DNA of 64,000 nucleotides from Pelagibacterium montanilacus (GTDB lineage Bacteria; Pseudomonadota; Alphaproteobacteria; Rhizobiales; Devosiaceae): assembly GCF_003992665.1 (NCBI RefSeq), contig NZ_RZMX01000059.1:62001-126000 (forward strand), given 5' to 3'. Under the pieces are notes generated by a model. That model had not been told where the DNA came from, did no database searches, and saw only the letters and a list, made by a program, of their open reading frames with translations. The translations under genes and the position numbers were made by a program. Below, one piece after another: positions 38,601-44,483 of this stretch (position 1 is its first letter; each line of letters opens with the position of its first letter).

Positions 38601-41600
38601 TATGGACGACGGGCGAGTACATCTCCAACACGACCCGCTTCAAGATCAAGCAGACCCAGCTCTTCGGCTCGTCGTCACTGACCATCAGTGAGAATACGCA
38701 ATTCGACAGCGTCGATGGCCCCCATGTTCTGGACTCCTACAGGCTGTCGGACGGGACCTATGTGACGGTGGATGAGACCTCCATTGGCGATGCCTACATC
38801 ATTCAGACCGCCAGCGGCATTCTGCTGTTCCCAGACTATGTGTATGAGGACAACGCCAATCTTTCCGGCACCGCTGACACCAGCTCGACCGATGCGTATT
38901 TCACCGCAGACAGCGATACCTCGCCCACCGAGACGGGCCGCAAGCGCGACTGCAACTGGTGGACCCTGTGTATCGCGTCAAAGGTCACTATCAGTTACAA
39001 GATCGATCAGAAATACACGATCATCACCACCAATTCGCTCAAGGCCGACAACCCGATTGCCATCAACTTCATCGGTTCGGACACCGGTGCCGTGACCGTG
39101 GAATCGGTCGGTGATGTGGTCCTGACCAACAACGTCAATGCCACTGCTGGGTCGGTCAGCATCGCCAGCTCTGGCGGTTCGGTCATCCGCGGCAATCTCA
39201 ACGCCCAGATCCGCGCGCGTGATATCGATCTCGAGGCGGCCGATTCCGTGGGCGGGGTCACCAACCCGTTCGACGTCTCCGCTCCTGTCAACGCTTCGGT
39301 CGCAGTCGACCTTACCGGCGGTGGCGCGCTCCGCGCCGTGGCCGGCAGTGGCTCGGTTCTCGTGGACGCCCGCGGCGCCGTGGCGGTCGATGAGATCACG
39401 GCCGGCGGCGATGTCATGGACGGCAAGGGACGCGTGGTCCTCACAGCCAATGGCTCGATCAGCGCCGCCGACAGCGCGTCCTTTATCCAGGCCGGTCGCG
39501 TGGTGCTGACCTCGGTCAGCGGCTCCATCGGCTCGGTCGAAGATGGTGAACTCCTCACCGTCAACACCGGTTTCGACGCCTATGACCGCGAGTTCGGCGA
39601 TCCGGACATCGACACCGATCTCAACCGCAACCCCTGGTACGGGCTCAGCGCCACGGCGTCTGGCGATATCGGCATCCAGTCCGAAAGCTGGGATGGTAAC
39701 GATGTGGGCACCATGCTGGTGGATCGCGTCGTCTCGCTGGGCGGCGATGTCCGGCTCGCGGCGGAAGGCTGGATCCTCGACAACAACCCCGTCGAGGCTA
39801 TCGACTCCCGGACATACGCCCAATTGCTAGACTACTGGAACGAGCTTGGCCTTGTTGAGGGCGAAAACAACGCCGCCAAGCAGGAAGCGACGGTCACCGC
39901 CTTCGAAACCTCGCGCGAACAGGCCTACGATCAGTATTGGCAGATCCGCCAGACCCAGGCCGATGGCGGCGCCGCCTACAATCCGGATTTCGCGGTCACG
40001 CTGGAAACGGACTCGCGCCAGTACAAGGCCCTTGCAGCGCAATATGAGTCCGTGGTCCGGGGCGATAATCCCGACTTTGACGACACCGAGGTCGGCAATG
40101 CTGTCGCCGCGCTGATCGCCGACTACGAGGACGACCAGACCAACCGCTATCACGATCTCAACGGCCAGGTCGGCGATCTCACCACCGCCTATGATGCCGA
40201 CTTCACTTATGACGCGTCCCCCGACGAGATGGACGAACTGACCCGCGGCGCGACCTGGAGTGAAAAGCAGCTTGCCTTCTCGCTCTCCGCCGGGGCGCTC
40301 AAGACGGTCACCTCGACAAATCCGGTGGTCAAGGATGCCAACGTCTCCGGCCGCACGGTCACGGTCGAGGCCGGCCTGGGCGTCGGCGAAACGGTGGGTG
40401 CGGGCACCACCAATATCGGGGTCACCATCCCCGGCAACATCGACCCCGCCGATCTGACCATCGCCCAGCGCGTGGCCCTGGCCTCCGCCGAGCGCTCGGA
40501 TCTGGAGCTGGTCGTTCAGTTCGGCGAATCGGAAGTCGTCATTCCGCTGGGCACCGATTATGTGGACATGACCACCGACGAGCAGGCTGCGTTCGACGCG
40601 GCGGTCGCGGGAGATATCCTTTCGGCGGACATGACCATCCGTGTGCTCTCCAAGCGGCCGCTGAACTTTGCAGCCGCCGAGGACATCAACATCATCGTTG
40701 ATGAGACCGCACTCGACACCAGCGGTCTCGATCGGGGCACTATCCACGTGGCCTCGCGCGGCGATGCGCGGCTGGGCACCATCACCGCGCCGGGCGAAAC
40801 CCGCATCAGGGTTCTGGGCACCATCATCAACGCGACCTCGGGCAGTGCGGTTAACACGGGCAATCTGGTGCTCGAAGCCGCGCAGGGTGGTATCGGCGCT
40901 GGAACGAATCCGTTCACCTCGGACCCTTACGCGCCACTCCAGCTCGCGCTGCGCGATGGGGCCACCTTCACGGCGCGTGCCCAGAACGGTATCGATGTCG
41001 AGTTCACCGGTGATGCCCTGATCGATACGGTCTATTCGCCGGGCGACATCAGGCTGGTCTCCGATGGTGATCTGCTCAATGCCAACAACGACCTGCTCAT
41101 CAACGTCCTCGGCACCGACGTGGTGCTCGATGCCGGCGGCGCGATCGGCACCACCGCCCACGCGCTCAACGTCGGCAACACGATCGGCGGCGGGATCACC
41201 GCCACGGCCACCGGGCTCATCAATCTCTTCGGCTCGGCCGGGCGCGAGTTCCGCATCGTCGAGGCGACCTCCCAGACCGGGGCGATCACGTTGACCTCCG
41301 GGCTCGAGGGCATCATAGACGGGACGGTCACCGCGTCGGGCCAGATTTCGATCGCCGGCGGCACCCGCTTCGTGGTTTCCAGCGTGGGTATCGTTCAGTC
41401 CACGACGGGCAACATCGTGGTCGATGCCCAATCGTTCAAGATGATTGATGGCGCGACGATGACGGCGCTCACGGGCCGCATCGATATCACAACCGACGGC
41501 GATGCGCAGATCACCGCGCTGTGGAGCGGCAGCGATGAGGCGAACGCGGTGGCCGTTGTCGCCGGCGGCTCGATCTTTGCCGGCAATCTTGAGGATCGCG

Positions 41601-42676
41601 TCGACATCGATGCCATGGAAGAAGGCGCCGGTGTGGTGCTCGAGGCCGGCGGCGGCATCGGGGATCGCACCCAGGCCAATGCCGATTGGCAGGATCGCCA
41701 GGGAGACGAGCCGGGCTCGGCCAACCTCATCACCGACGTGCCCAACCCGCTGCGCATCCGCACCAACACGCTCGATGTGGCAGCAGGGGATTCGATCTAC
41801 CTCGAGACCCTCACACAGATCATGGATGCCACCATCGTCTCGGATGCCGGCGACATCTATCTTTGGGGTTCGGACTCCTTCTTCGGCACGCTGGTTTCAG
41901 CGATCCAGGGCCATGTCATGTTCGACATCCAGGGTGATCTCACCCTCGAGCAACTCAAGGCCCGCACTTTCGAGCTCAGTGCCCGGGGCCGGCTGAGCCT
42001 GCCCGATGTCGAGGTGGCCGAAGAGGCGATCCTGCGTGCGGGCATCATCGAGGATGTCATGATCACCCAGGTTCCCGCACGCCCGCCGCGGCTCAGGCTC
42101 TCGCTCACCGGCTATGCCGGCGAGGTCGGTCAATCGGCCAGCCTATATGTCGATGCCCCGGCGGGTATCGAGATCGATCAGCTGTACTTCTATGAGACCG
42201 ACCTGCGGACATCGGCCCGCTTCGTCTCGATTGCCGACGCGTTCGTGCCGGGCGCACTGGAGCTGACCACGCCGCTCCAGACGCTGGTCTTCGAAAACCG
42301 TTCGCCGCGTCCGCTCCCGGGCAACAATGTCCAGATGTACCAGCCCGATTTCGCCTTCAGCCTCGATCTCGACGACTACCGCACAACGACCAATGCCTAT
42401 GTCGTGCAATACGATGTGACCGCCGAGGTGGTGAACCTGCTCGATACGCTGCCCTTCCCGGGCGCCAGCCTTGTGCGTGACACCATCCGGTCCATGTACA
42501 GGAACGGCGAGCTGATCGCCGGCGAACTCTTCACCATCCTCGTGATCAACGAGGAGGGCGAAGAAGATGAGCTGGAGATCGAACTGGACGGCAACCAACT
42601 CATCATTGATGGTGTGGCCTATCCCGTCACGATGTTCGGGATCGGCCCCATGGTCAATCTCGCGGCGGCGGAATAA
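23630..42676 (+). CDS. Giant two-partner-secretion adhesin (TpsA; LktA/FHA-like), 6,348 aa
   Basis: One uninterrupted frame of 19 kb, about 600 kDa. Residues 1-55: long signal peptide with a basic first 30 residues, hydrophobic VVLGLVAGMAMATG and cleavage near SYGQA. About 56-190: the filamentous-haemagglutinin secretion domain (GKTGFNSFSDFQQ, ANNLVNIV, FSSSQGFILGANGVVNVG). About 200-3,600: beta-solenoid repeats very rich in Gly, Ala, Ser, Thr, Val and Asp, with a ~400-residue higher-order repeat (834-2,038) and a ~55-residue repeat array (from 2,350). About 4,034-4,310 and 5,399-5,550: helical, Gln/Glu-rich insertions, one a clear coiled coil. The only cysteines seen form two pairs, C4013/C4020 and C5108/C5114. 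The C-terminal 250 residues form a different domain and end without membrane anchor or barrel. The family is related to Fusobacterium LktA-type filamentous adhesins. The transporter gene follows by 14 bp. Role in adhesion or aggregation is inferred from family. Confidence 0.93.
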   Translation: MGARRIDQNNRPGRAGARSAPAFGVLRAGLMAGPSPVVLGLVAGMAMATGSYGQAVNLGGGMNNILADGRTQTTVSTQGNHTTVTTNTVAGKTGFNSFSDFQQAAGTRVDLFVPDQANNLVNIVRNGPVVIDGLLNSYKNGEIGGNVFFSSSQGFILGANGVVNVGALTVNTPTSEFLEGVISEDGVIDNHAVDLLMTGAIPISNDGIISISGTINARDGITLQGKSVSLHGGSVQLDGTEISHREKFDATVNTGGMAEGAALVSHGGSISIVAEGSARVGGTINAGASGSGRGGSVSVRTGGDIVVGEAADISADGAGENGEGGLIEFIAGDTIVAMDEARFSARGAGLGDGGFVELSGATALIGGITVDLGSDAGSAGTLLFDPWDLYIGDSVSESSQSDDYSATPNIVTGGANVILQADNSITVLSGGLIDTRNGTGNAGSITLEAGSITIGDGAQLLASSNGTGAAGDITLRATRTDGTTAAIIIGSTGGTAPIISGADISFLASSTRQSGIALVDIASATASVTVNSGQISATGQFKADATASIDSSLGNLPLGVITADVDATVRIGGQASISAASAALNASSSATIVIETASLAPDNSAADGAVAVSVIASTAEVEVAGSAELDITGLLDMSATNVVEATVSAEPDEVAFGASVAVSVIDADTIVTIGGNADISAGSVSLDADTSTMATVTAAAAAGGASEPQGGSETASYLDQYGDNAQTSDGGVSVVGAFAVSDLNSTTLVQLTSTQALDATGAVTLESLSTNGATITADGSAVDSDIGVGVALGINLGHVGNDIVISQAIDAASLSANAAMSGSGVNTFSTTTSSGAGAGSVGIAGAFSINLIDTQASAVISEGVAVNLAGGDASLSADNQTNITASATPSGEDGGGATGDTVGIGASVAINILANRSVTELQNGATLAGAQDVSLSASGAHESEAEAIAGSSGGISITPSLGLSLITNTATARLGTGSTLTTSGDVTLSAIQQSTTSTTASGKAAGGVAVGAALALSLIDDVVEATTARNVNAGGDVRFVAAGASHATLVAEAGATGAPAEDQEEGGEGGEESSVDSQVSGQFDSATARQSDAGVGSSEQQDATADAVADEEGRSASTSEGQVSVAAAVAINVQKAQVSAGVPDNVAITSAGSLTLEAIGNTDGKLDADGSAVGDGTSQDNAIGVGVAVSVNHVRASTIARLGSATHTLGGLNVRALSLDIAEWRSDSATTETHTDTFEAFAASGAGASSVGIAGALGLNLIDAESSATIAPNAVVNLTGSGSVALLADARTSTTAKALPAGADDEGEGGGATGGSVGIGASVAINIVANRAVADIGDGAVLNDAGDISLDAAGTHEAGTEAEAGSAGGVAITPVLALSLINNTATARLGTGDLLDMSGALSVSASQSSTVTTSASGKAAGGSAAIGAALALALVDDVVVATTLRSVDAGGSIAISAEGTSAGTLTAEASASGAAETDDEGNSQDGETVDDNVTGQMQFGSSRQSNANVGSSDQKAATSTAANDEQGRSAKSEEGKVSVAAAVAVNVTNSAVSASVSGVNLAAGGALSLTSVGSSSGSATSDGSATDSQIGIGVAVSVNVVDATNTALLGAGTHSGNGVTVSATQGTDPDTYLTSASSGAGGSKVGIAGALALNLIDVSTSARIDGTATVSAGSGATAIMASREIDSTAQALPSGDGTSGGKVGIGASVALNLMDVSTVAELADGATLTDGAGLAVSATTGLSTTTTAQAGASGGIAIDAVVALAQLDTTTTARAGTGNDLAMGSGAVSVNATSTGAHKASADGAVKAGNVGVGAAAAVIIGGGAQDGALANTSITTATLARNVTAGSLEIDASSTRTYEAEATATAGGGKSDSSDSDKPAGNSTSTNTLAQTEDYQRGTDQAAANNDGTSGSGSGSGTSGSKVQVAAAVGVAASQDVVSATLAGGLTITLTDALSVTAGNTVDVATVGSGQAGQFGGTSNAQVGVGIGVGLGIINNTTTASIGNGTNVADAGSVAVGTTTRENTSAEFTDRLTARAIAGASSSKVSVAGAIAVGISLSSSSASVGDDVVISSDGAVSVTTDNQSQLGAKAMAAAYTSGSVGVGASIATVVSERSQSASIGAGATINGSDVSVTSINRKVDGAFQFEMPTSVDEEGLDGLKDQLTEGALLGASNYYAEAMGGAAAPSGVAIQGSFAVMVFSDEVTATIGESEASTAQTDITATGALTLDASSDFTARALSGGIAVGSSVGVGISATVIVGSGETRAVMAGNTSVLDSASVAIGATASQDYEAYGVSAAGASTAGVAGVAAVITSENTAEALVKVGAEIVSDGDVTLSAANDFASFALAGGAAAGGTAGIGAAGAVVVVDNITRAALADGTSASDAVTIDAAGAVALTAASTQSATTIAAAGGAAGTAGVGAGGAVYVLGTVTEALVGNHAQIGQTTRVGSLELAASDGTDLTTVSGAFGGGGTAGVGAAAAVGVASKATTARIGTGADVAAGEVGVLADNLITATTLGIGVGVGGTAGVAGAVGVFSIGDTTLATIDSNAVVHATDNVAVVALNGTSLDTISGGAGIGGTAGVGASVGVTLIDTTTYATIASNADVTALGQGAARQYRSGYNGTFGAYGGDDDINGPDLDNFEVDWASGDGDAPLTSNDAMAAGFDLLSKKRTSTPVTQSARGVIVNAGASTEIRSMAVAGAVGGAAGVALSADVPVINTDTRARIMDGAQINQGTGAANSGQSVVVAAASDLYHFGLAGSAAGGGAAGVGGGAAISIGTVTTAASIGNADVDAESDVAVTARAREDFMSTAAAGAVGGYAGVAGGVTTIVLDTTTTATLGGTVIAGGNVDVIADDRTRVSTLAGSIGLSGAVGVGASIGVIKMDKTVTSAIANNAVVTALGGADRSVYTGDSFSATRQATGLNVLANSNQSVFTLAVAGGGGLFVGVAGAITVSLFDVASTASIGAGAVINGDNTGADEDQDVVVVGRDSTSTLVIDGGVAGGAVGVAGAVDVAVFRNSSSGTIGDGATVNAARNVTVAGLSNKATSSTAVSAAGGLVGVAAGISIYNFGNGASNDGEGSQEITNATEDGDTNLESITGMADEQMRDGKANELLSESDNADVRSISQEAQTRRAALDFTGAVSGGTPGGTSATIGSATIDAGGTTSALTVDDLDARFTVGAIAGGVVGVGAGVGVVTVDTTNIARIVGGNISGGGVNVHAATDHTIGGLAIAGSLGFAAAVSADVAVLRNMAQTRATISGATIDVDGDVAVNADSTRVLDAEGYAASISGAAAVGVSVSTAAIGGVVEAGIATTTIVDSASVDVGTDSRDSATAEATAAAGGIGLALQGSVSLASITTSVSGAITGSDITSSGLIALDSQARQAASSDSWGLALGGLVAAGASIADARVTVSNAATVTNTDLDGGAIAIGSTLGPVSGSHTAQASATGSSGAFVGVTATQANAYTTASSNTLVTGSDLLSSGAIDVTADLATSQDAEAIGKAFGVVAVGDNISRARSTTTTTAIVRDMDRLSGGSVAIAATGEDANNADAEAGSGGVVAGTASRAETSATSSTRAAAQTTAPSDAYTIVANGEFSVIADHTALFGGKVDSTSAAAVGASGARLVHTVNSTVDAHLGNNATVRAGDFTLRALNRTHNFFLGEGAFGLYPGSAAHSFNSDTAGWNLDSGSGGFVDAPAGTIAVNIGHDTNATIGANADIHLLGKAEGVNALDVEAYNEVIAHQKAKLDSGGAVAIASTEILINANVDANVAIGNQSDVIVDIGDIRMAAWGQADLEARAVATTSGLAGAPSGKAYTLYTGHNSLNVGENVRLQASDGITPLDGSIPTNGTVSLGAGAGLDGREAGLRFRTTVDLFNNTAIPIDSKPDAQVVVTNTSNLAVEASQGTHPIDGANYGVLAAGDITLRAMGGNITSSAVGIGKNIYLEALSEVASAISNAFGGGDVTFEIHGGSTSINDVGTVRVDGLVATGLQRHKSLVISYATQDITGAGGVVLCDVLTEMCIAVPVDGQIGYEVTGPYAVGTDILNRLIELRNLLIQYGDDPVAAGAYRNEINFLERKLAALGLGSYVDGVFEPGQYVGPSPRQALLDEADGIQTNITTVKLGLLEATGGVVSADFDEWGSAIGAFFSSNADYGFDPNVEQAKTLIQGLSNYSEFTRAPTDENPNEAYNANIVTWLSNASTAADNAGTAAAQVASLTGTIIDLQTDVAALTVEIQDLQTQLAEAQVNNPSSAAGILQDIADKRSSIDTKLGQIATNNGLANSNAATARTQAASAYSNLVSAYDALTPEGEGVSDTQYANLFDDAFDPENSQYGGRLTRLNRAISGFTYSAIIDPDLPDQTPENITQPGLTTLASNITAYAGQAATKITTLTGNDDDSLTDFITTLTSLTNDYATKIIAAASAANTSGTPETFAIDVENTAARLGNVSVVADRLVGEGALVAPGDASISIVNNTANTLRLGNLLMPTYDAGRVRFNGVIVNSVEQINDLNPTGTAAAFETVETANTSSRPVVSIVSNYNPESLTSYNSSSDLRHLNTRQIAPDIILTSGSVISNLDGAVEITSAAGNIYINGEILAGSLSILAKNGDFVSSYVNGFEHIGGDPASFNIPTNWQEAGRGIIVNGAVSISARYLNINSTIQSGIANWSVNLGDNPTLTANTPGTIGITQNQIDAAIAQYQSDILDAYTNPSLTPSTRLEIVNDNGQTIVLNMAPAGLDETELRNAVTDYLTKVETAQNASAQLPDPVYTIGGKQMNIKDLLSPEAEGRVEFTIAQAQAYVNAAGGDGIYTVFDASSDLGVSYDAAQNRYVVDGTTVRGGYIQLYGQIMNTASSGGQLNVLDGFGTIDITNTSDIAVVLQTLNAGDDPTGNGRGTQGVIEITDVVGVDTSNPEHPRVDVVFTRYTRDYNPAVGGSGQVQMVSHAGFIDNLTGNILSSDDETTIVNASSLYALTGNVTNSTSGRSTTYDPTENQRYVWTTGEYISNTTRFKIKQTQLFGSSSLTISENTQFDSVDGPHVLDSYRLSDGTYVTVDETSIGDAYIIQTASGILLFPDYVYEDNANLSGTADTSSTDAYFTADSDTSPTETGRKRDCNWWTLCIASKVTISYKIDQKYTIITTNSLKADNPIAINFIGSDTGAVTVESVGDVVLTNNVNATAGSVSIASSGGSVIRGNLNAQIRARDIDLEAADSVGGVTNPFDVSAPVNASVAVDLTGGGALRAVAGSGSVLVDARGAVAVDEITAGGDVMDGKGRVVLTANGSISAADSASFIQAGRVVLTSVSGSIGSVEDGELLTVNTGFDAYDREFGDPDIDTDLNRNPWYGLSATASGDIGIQSESWDGNDVGTMLVDRVVSLGGDVRLAAEGWILDNNPVEAIDSRTYAQLLDYWNELGLVEGENNAAKQEATVTAFETSREQAYDQYWQIRQTQADGGAAYNPDFAVTLETDSRQYKALAAQYESVVRGDNPDFDDTEVGNAVAALIADYEDDQTNRYHDLNGQVGDLTTAYDADFTYDASPDEMDELTRGATWSEKQLAFSLSAGALKTVTSTNPVVKDANVSGRTVTVEAGLGVGETVGAGTTNIGVTIPGNIDPADLTIAQRVALASAERSDLELVVQFGESEVVIPLGTDYVDMTTDEQAAFDAAVAGDILSADMTIRVLSKRPLNFAAAEDINIIVDETALDTSGLDRGTIHVASRGDARLGTITAPGETRIRVLGTIINATSGSAVNTGNLVLEAAQGGIGAGTNPFTSDPYAPLQLALRDGATFTARAQNGIDVEFTGDALIDTVYSPGDIRLVSDGDLLNANNDLLINVLGTDVVLDAGGAIGTTAHALNVGNTIGGGITATATGLINLFGSAGREFRIVEATSQTGAITLTSGLEGIIDGTVTASGQISIAGGTRFVVSSVGIVQSTTGNIVVDAQSFKMIDGATMTALTGRIDITTDGDAQITALWSGSDEANAVAVVAGGSIFAGNLEDRVDIDAMEEGAGVVLEAGGGIGDRTQANADWQDRQGDEPGSANLITDVPNPLRIRTNTLDVAAGDSIYLETLTQIMDATIVSDAGDIYLWGSDSFFGTLVSAIQGHVMFDIQGDLTLEQLKARTFELSARGRLSLPDVEVAEEAILRAGIIEDVMITQVPARPPRLRLSLTGYAGEVGQSASLYVDAPAGIEIDQLYFYETDLRTSARFVSIADAFVPGALELTTPLQTLVFENRSPRPLPGNNVQMYQPDFAFSLDLDDYRTTTNAYVVQYDVTAEVVNLLDTLPFPGASLVRDTIRSMYRNGELIAGELFTILVINEEGEEDELEIELDGNQLIIDGVAYPVTMFGIGPMVNLAAAE
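26129..29743 (+). repeat. Three tandem ~1.2-kb higher-order repeats in the adhesin gene
   Basis: Equivalent points (codons for SGAG-x2-VGIAGA) fall at 26,129, 27,359, 28,541 and, degenerate, 29,744, so the periods are 1,230, 1,182 and 1,203 bp (410, 394 and 401 residues). Each unit runs SVGIAGA..NLID, GxSVGIGASVAIN, AxAGxxGGxxI, NTATARLGTG, TTSASGKAAGG, LIDDVVxATT, then an acidic Gln/Ser/Asp-rich loop and GxVSVAAAVAVNV. The acidic loop differs most between copies. Internal duplication of whole structural blocks is the simple explanation. Confidence 0.8.
30692..33500 (+). repeat. Array of ~55-residue glycine-rich repeats in the adhesin gene
   Basis: A core of the form GG-T-AGVGA-x-VGV..TxAxIxxxAxV recurs with its Thr/Ala core codon at 30,695, 30,875, 31,046, 31,205 and 31,367 (spacing 180, 171, 159 and 162 bp), and continues less regularly to about 33.5 kb with about a dozen copies in all. 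Period and composition suit turns of a beta-solenoid with small residues stacked inside. Confidence 0.75.
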
Positions 42677-42690
42677 AGGGCATCGGGCGC

Positions 42691-44424
42691 ATGCAGGACG
42701 CATACAAGGGGGACGCTGTGACGCTGAACGGGGCATGGGAAACGCGGAAGGTCAAGTCCGGGCTTCGGGGCATGGGTGCACGCCTCTGGCATCTGGCGGT
42801 TGCCGGGCTGTTTGTCATGCTTTTCGGGTTCGCTGCGTCCGGTCCGGCCCAGGCGCAGCCTCAGCAACCCGACGCTGCGACCCGGGCGGCGCAGCAGGCC
42901 CAGGAGCGGGCGCAGGAACTGGGCCAGCAGGGCAATGTCGAGCAGCAGGGCGAGGCCGTCATCACCGATCCTGTGCCCCGCGCCGATCTCCCCCCCCCGG
43001 GCGGGGCGACGGTAACCTTGGTGGGTGTTCGGTTCGAACCGGATTCGGCCTTCCTGTCCGAGGCTGAACTTGCCGCGCTCGCACAGCCCTATGTCGGCCG
43101 ACCGATCGATTTTTCGGGCATCGCCAACCTCGTGCGCGACGTCAACGATATCTACGCCGAGCGCGGCATTGTCACCGCCAGCGCCATTCTCCCGCCCCAG
43201 AATCTCGACTCGGGCATTTTGCGGGTTCAACTCGTGGAGGGGCGGCTGGGCAGTCTCGCCGTCGTGGGCGAACGCCGGACCTCCAACGATTACATCCTGC
43301 AGCGCATCCGGGTTGCCAATGAGGACGGGGTGGTCGATATCCCGACTGCCTCCGAGGACATCAATTATTTCAACCGCACCAGCATCGCCCAGTTGCGCAT
43401 GCTGCTCCAGCCCGGTGCGACGTTCGGACTGACCGATCTGGCCATCGGTGTCTCCGAGCCCCCGCGCAATCAGCTCGTCGCCTTTCTGGACAATCAGGGC
43501 GTGGAGTCCACCGGGCACGTCGTAGGCGGCATCAGTTGGCGCCATTATGGTATGTTCGGGATCGACGACAACCTTCTGGTCTTTGCCAGCGCGTCCCAGG
43601 GCAGCATCGCGGGCACGGTCAATTACGATCTTCCGGTCAGCACCTTCGGCACCCGGCTCGCGCTCGGCACCACGCTTTCGGGCACCCGCGTCATCGACGG
43701 GCCCACAGAGGAACTCGACGTCACCGGAGCCTCGAGCGCCTTTACCGGCACCCTGTCCCAGACACTGATCGCTGACACCCACTGGTCACTTTCGGCCACC
43801 GCATCGGTATCGCGGGGCTATTCGGAATCCGCGCTCGGCCTCGTAGGCATCGTGGATACCCGCACGGACCGCATCGCGCTCGGCTTTCCGATCACCTATT
43901 CGGACGAAAGCAAGGCGTTCACCGTCCAGCCCCAGATCGTTTTCGCGGACATCGAGGACCGGATTGCTGAAAGCTCGCGCCAGGCCACGCTGTTTGCCGG
44001 CAGTCTCTCGGGCTATGTCGACCTTACCGACGAGATCAGCGTCCAGGCCCGCGGCTCCTGGCAATACACCGAGGAGCAACTGCTGCCGGGCAATCTTCTC
44101 TTCCAGGTGGGGGGCCCCACTACGGTGCGCGGTTATCCCGCCGAGGGCGTTGGAGGGGACAGCGGATATTTGGTACAGGCCGAACTCCACTGGGACATGA
44201 ATGAGCACGTACGTGGCCTCGGCACATTCGTCTTTGCCGATCTGGGTGAAGTATTCTCCACCTTCCCCGAACGCACCACGCTGTTCTCCACCGGGCTCGG
44301 GTTCACCTATGCATTCGAGGATCGCGCCAGCCTTGAGGTGGCTGCGGGCATCCCCCTGATTGATGCCATCGCCGATCAGTCCGATTTTGCCGTCATGGCG
44401 CGGTTGACGGCGCGCATCTACTGA
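42691..44424 (+). CDS. TpsB/FhaC/ShlB-type outer-membrane transporter for the adhesin
   Basis: A 577-residue Omp85-superfamily two-partner-secretion transporter. Signal peptide with hydrophobic core at 33-50 and cleavage at AQA before residue 57; a Gln-rich linker to about 95; POTRA domain(s) (VTLVGVRFEPDSAFLSEAEL, 105-240); then a 16-strand barrel to the terminal RIY. The L6 hallmark V479-R480-G481-Y482 and the strand motif F515-x-D517-x-G519 are both intact. It secretes TpsA through the outer membrane. It starts 14 bp after the tpsA stop. GTG 42718, behind AAGGGGGAC, is a good alternative start that would shorten the n-region by nine residues. Confidence 0.95.
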   Translation: MQDAYKGDAVTLNGAWETRKVKSGLRGMGARLWHLAVAGLFVMLFGFAASGPAQAQPQQPDAATRAAQQAQERAQELGQQGNVEQQGEAVITDPVPRADLPPPGGATVTLVGVRFEPDSAFLSEAELAALAQPYVGRPIDFSGIANLVRDVNDIYAERGIVTASAILPPQNLDSGILRVQLVEGRLGSLAVVGERRTSNDYILQRIRVANEDGVVDIPTASEDINYFNRTSIAQLRMLLQPGATFGLTDLAIGVSEPPRNQLVAFLDNQGVESTGHVVGGISWRHYGMFGIDDNLLVFASASQGSIAGTVNYDLPVSTFGTRLALGTTLSGTRVIDGPTEELDVTGASSAFTGTLSQTLIADTHWSLSATASVSRGYSESALGLVGIVDTRTDRIALGFPITYSDESKAFTVQPQIVFADIEDRIAESSRQATLFAGSLSGYVDLTDEISVQARGSWQYTEEQLLPGNLLFQVGGPTTVRGYPAEGVGGDSGYLVQAELHWDMNEHVRGLGTFVFADLGEVFSTFPERTTLFSTGLGFTYAFEDRASLEVAAGIPLIDAIADQSDFAVMARLTARIY

Positions 44425-44483
44425 TCCGGGTCGTCCCGATCCGGGGTTGAGCTCAAGTCGGCGGTCTCTTTGTCGGTTTCCGT

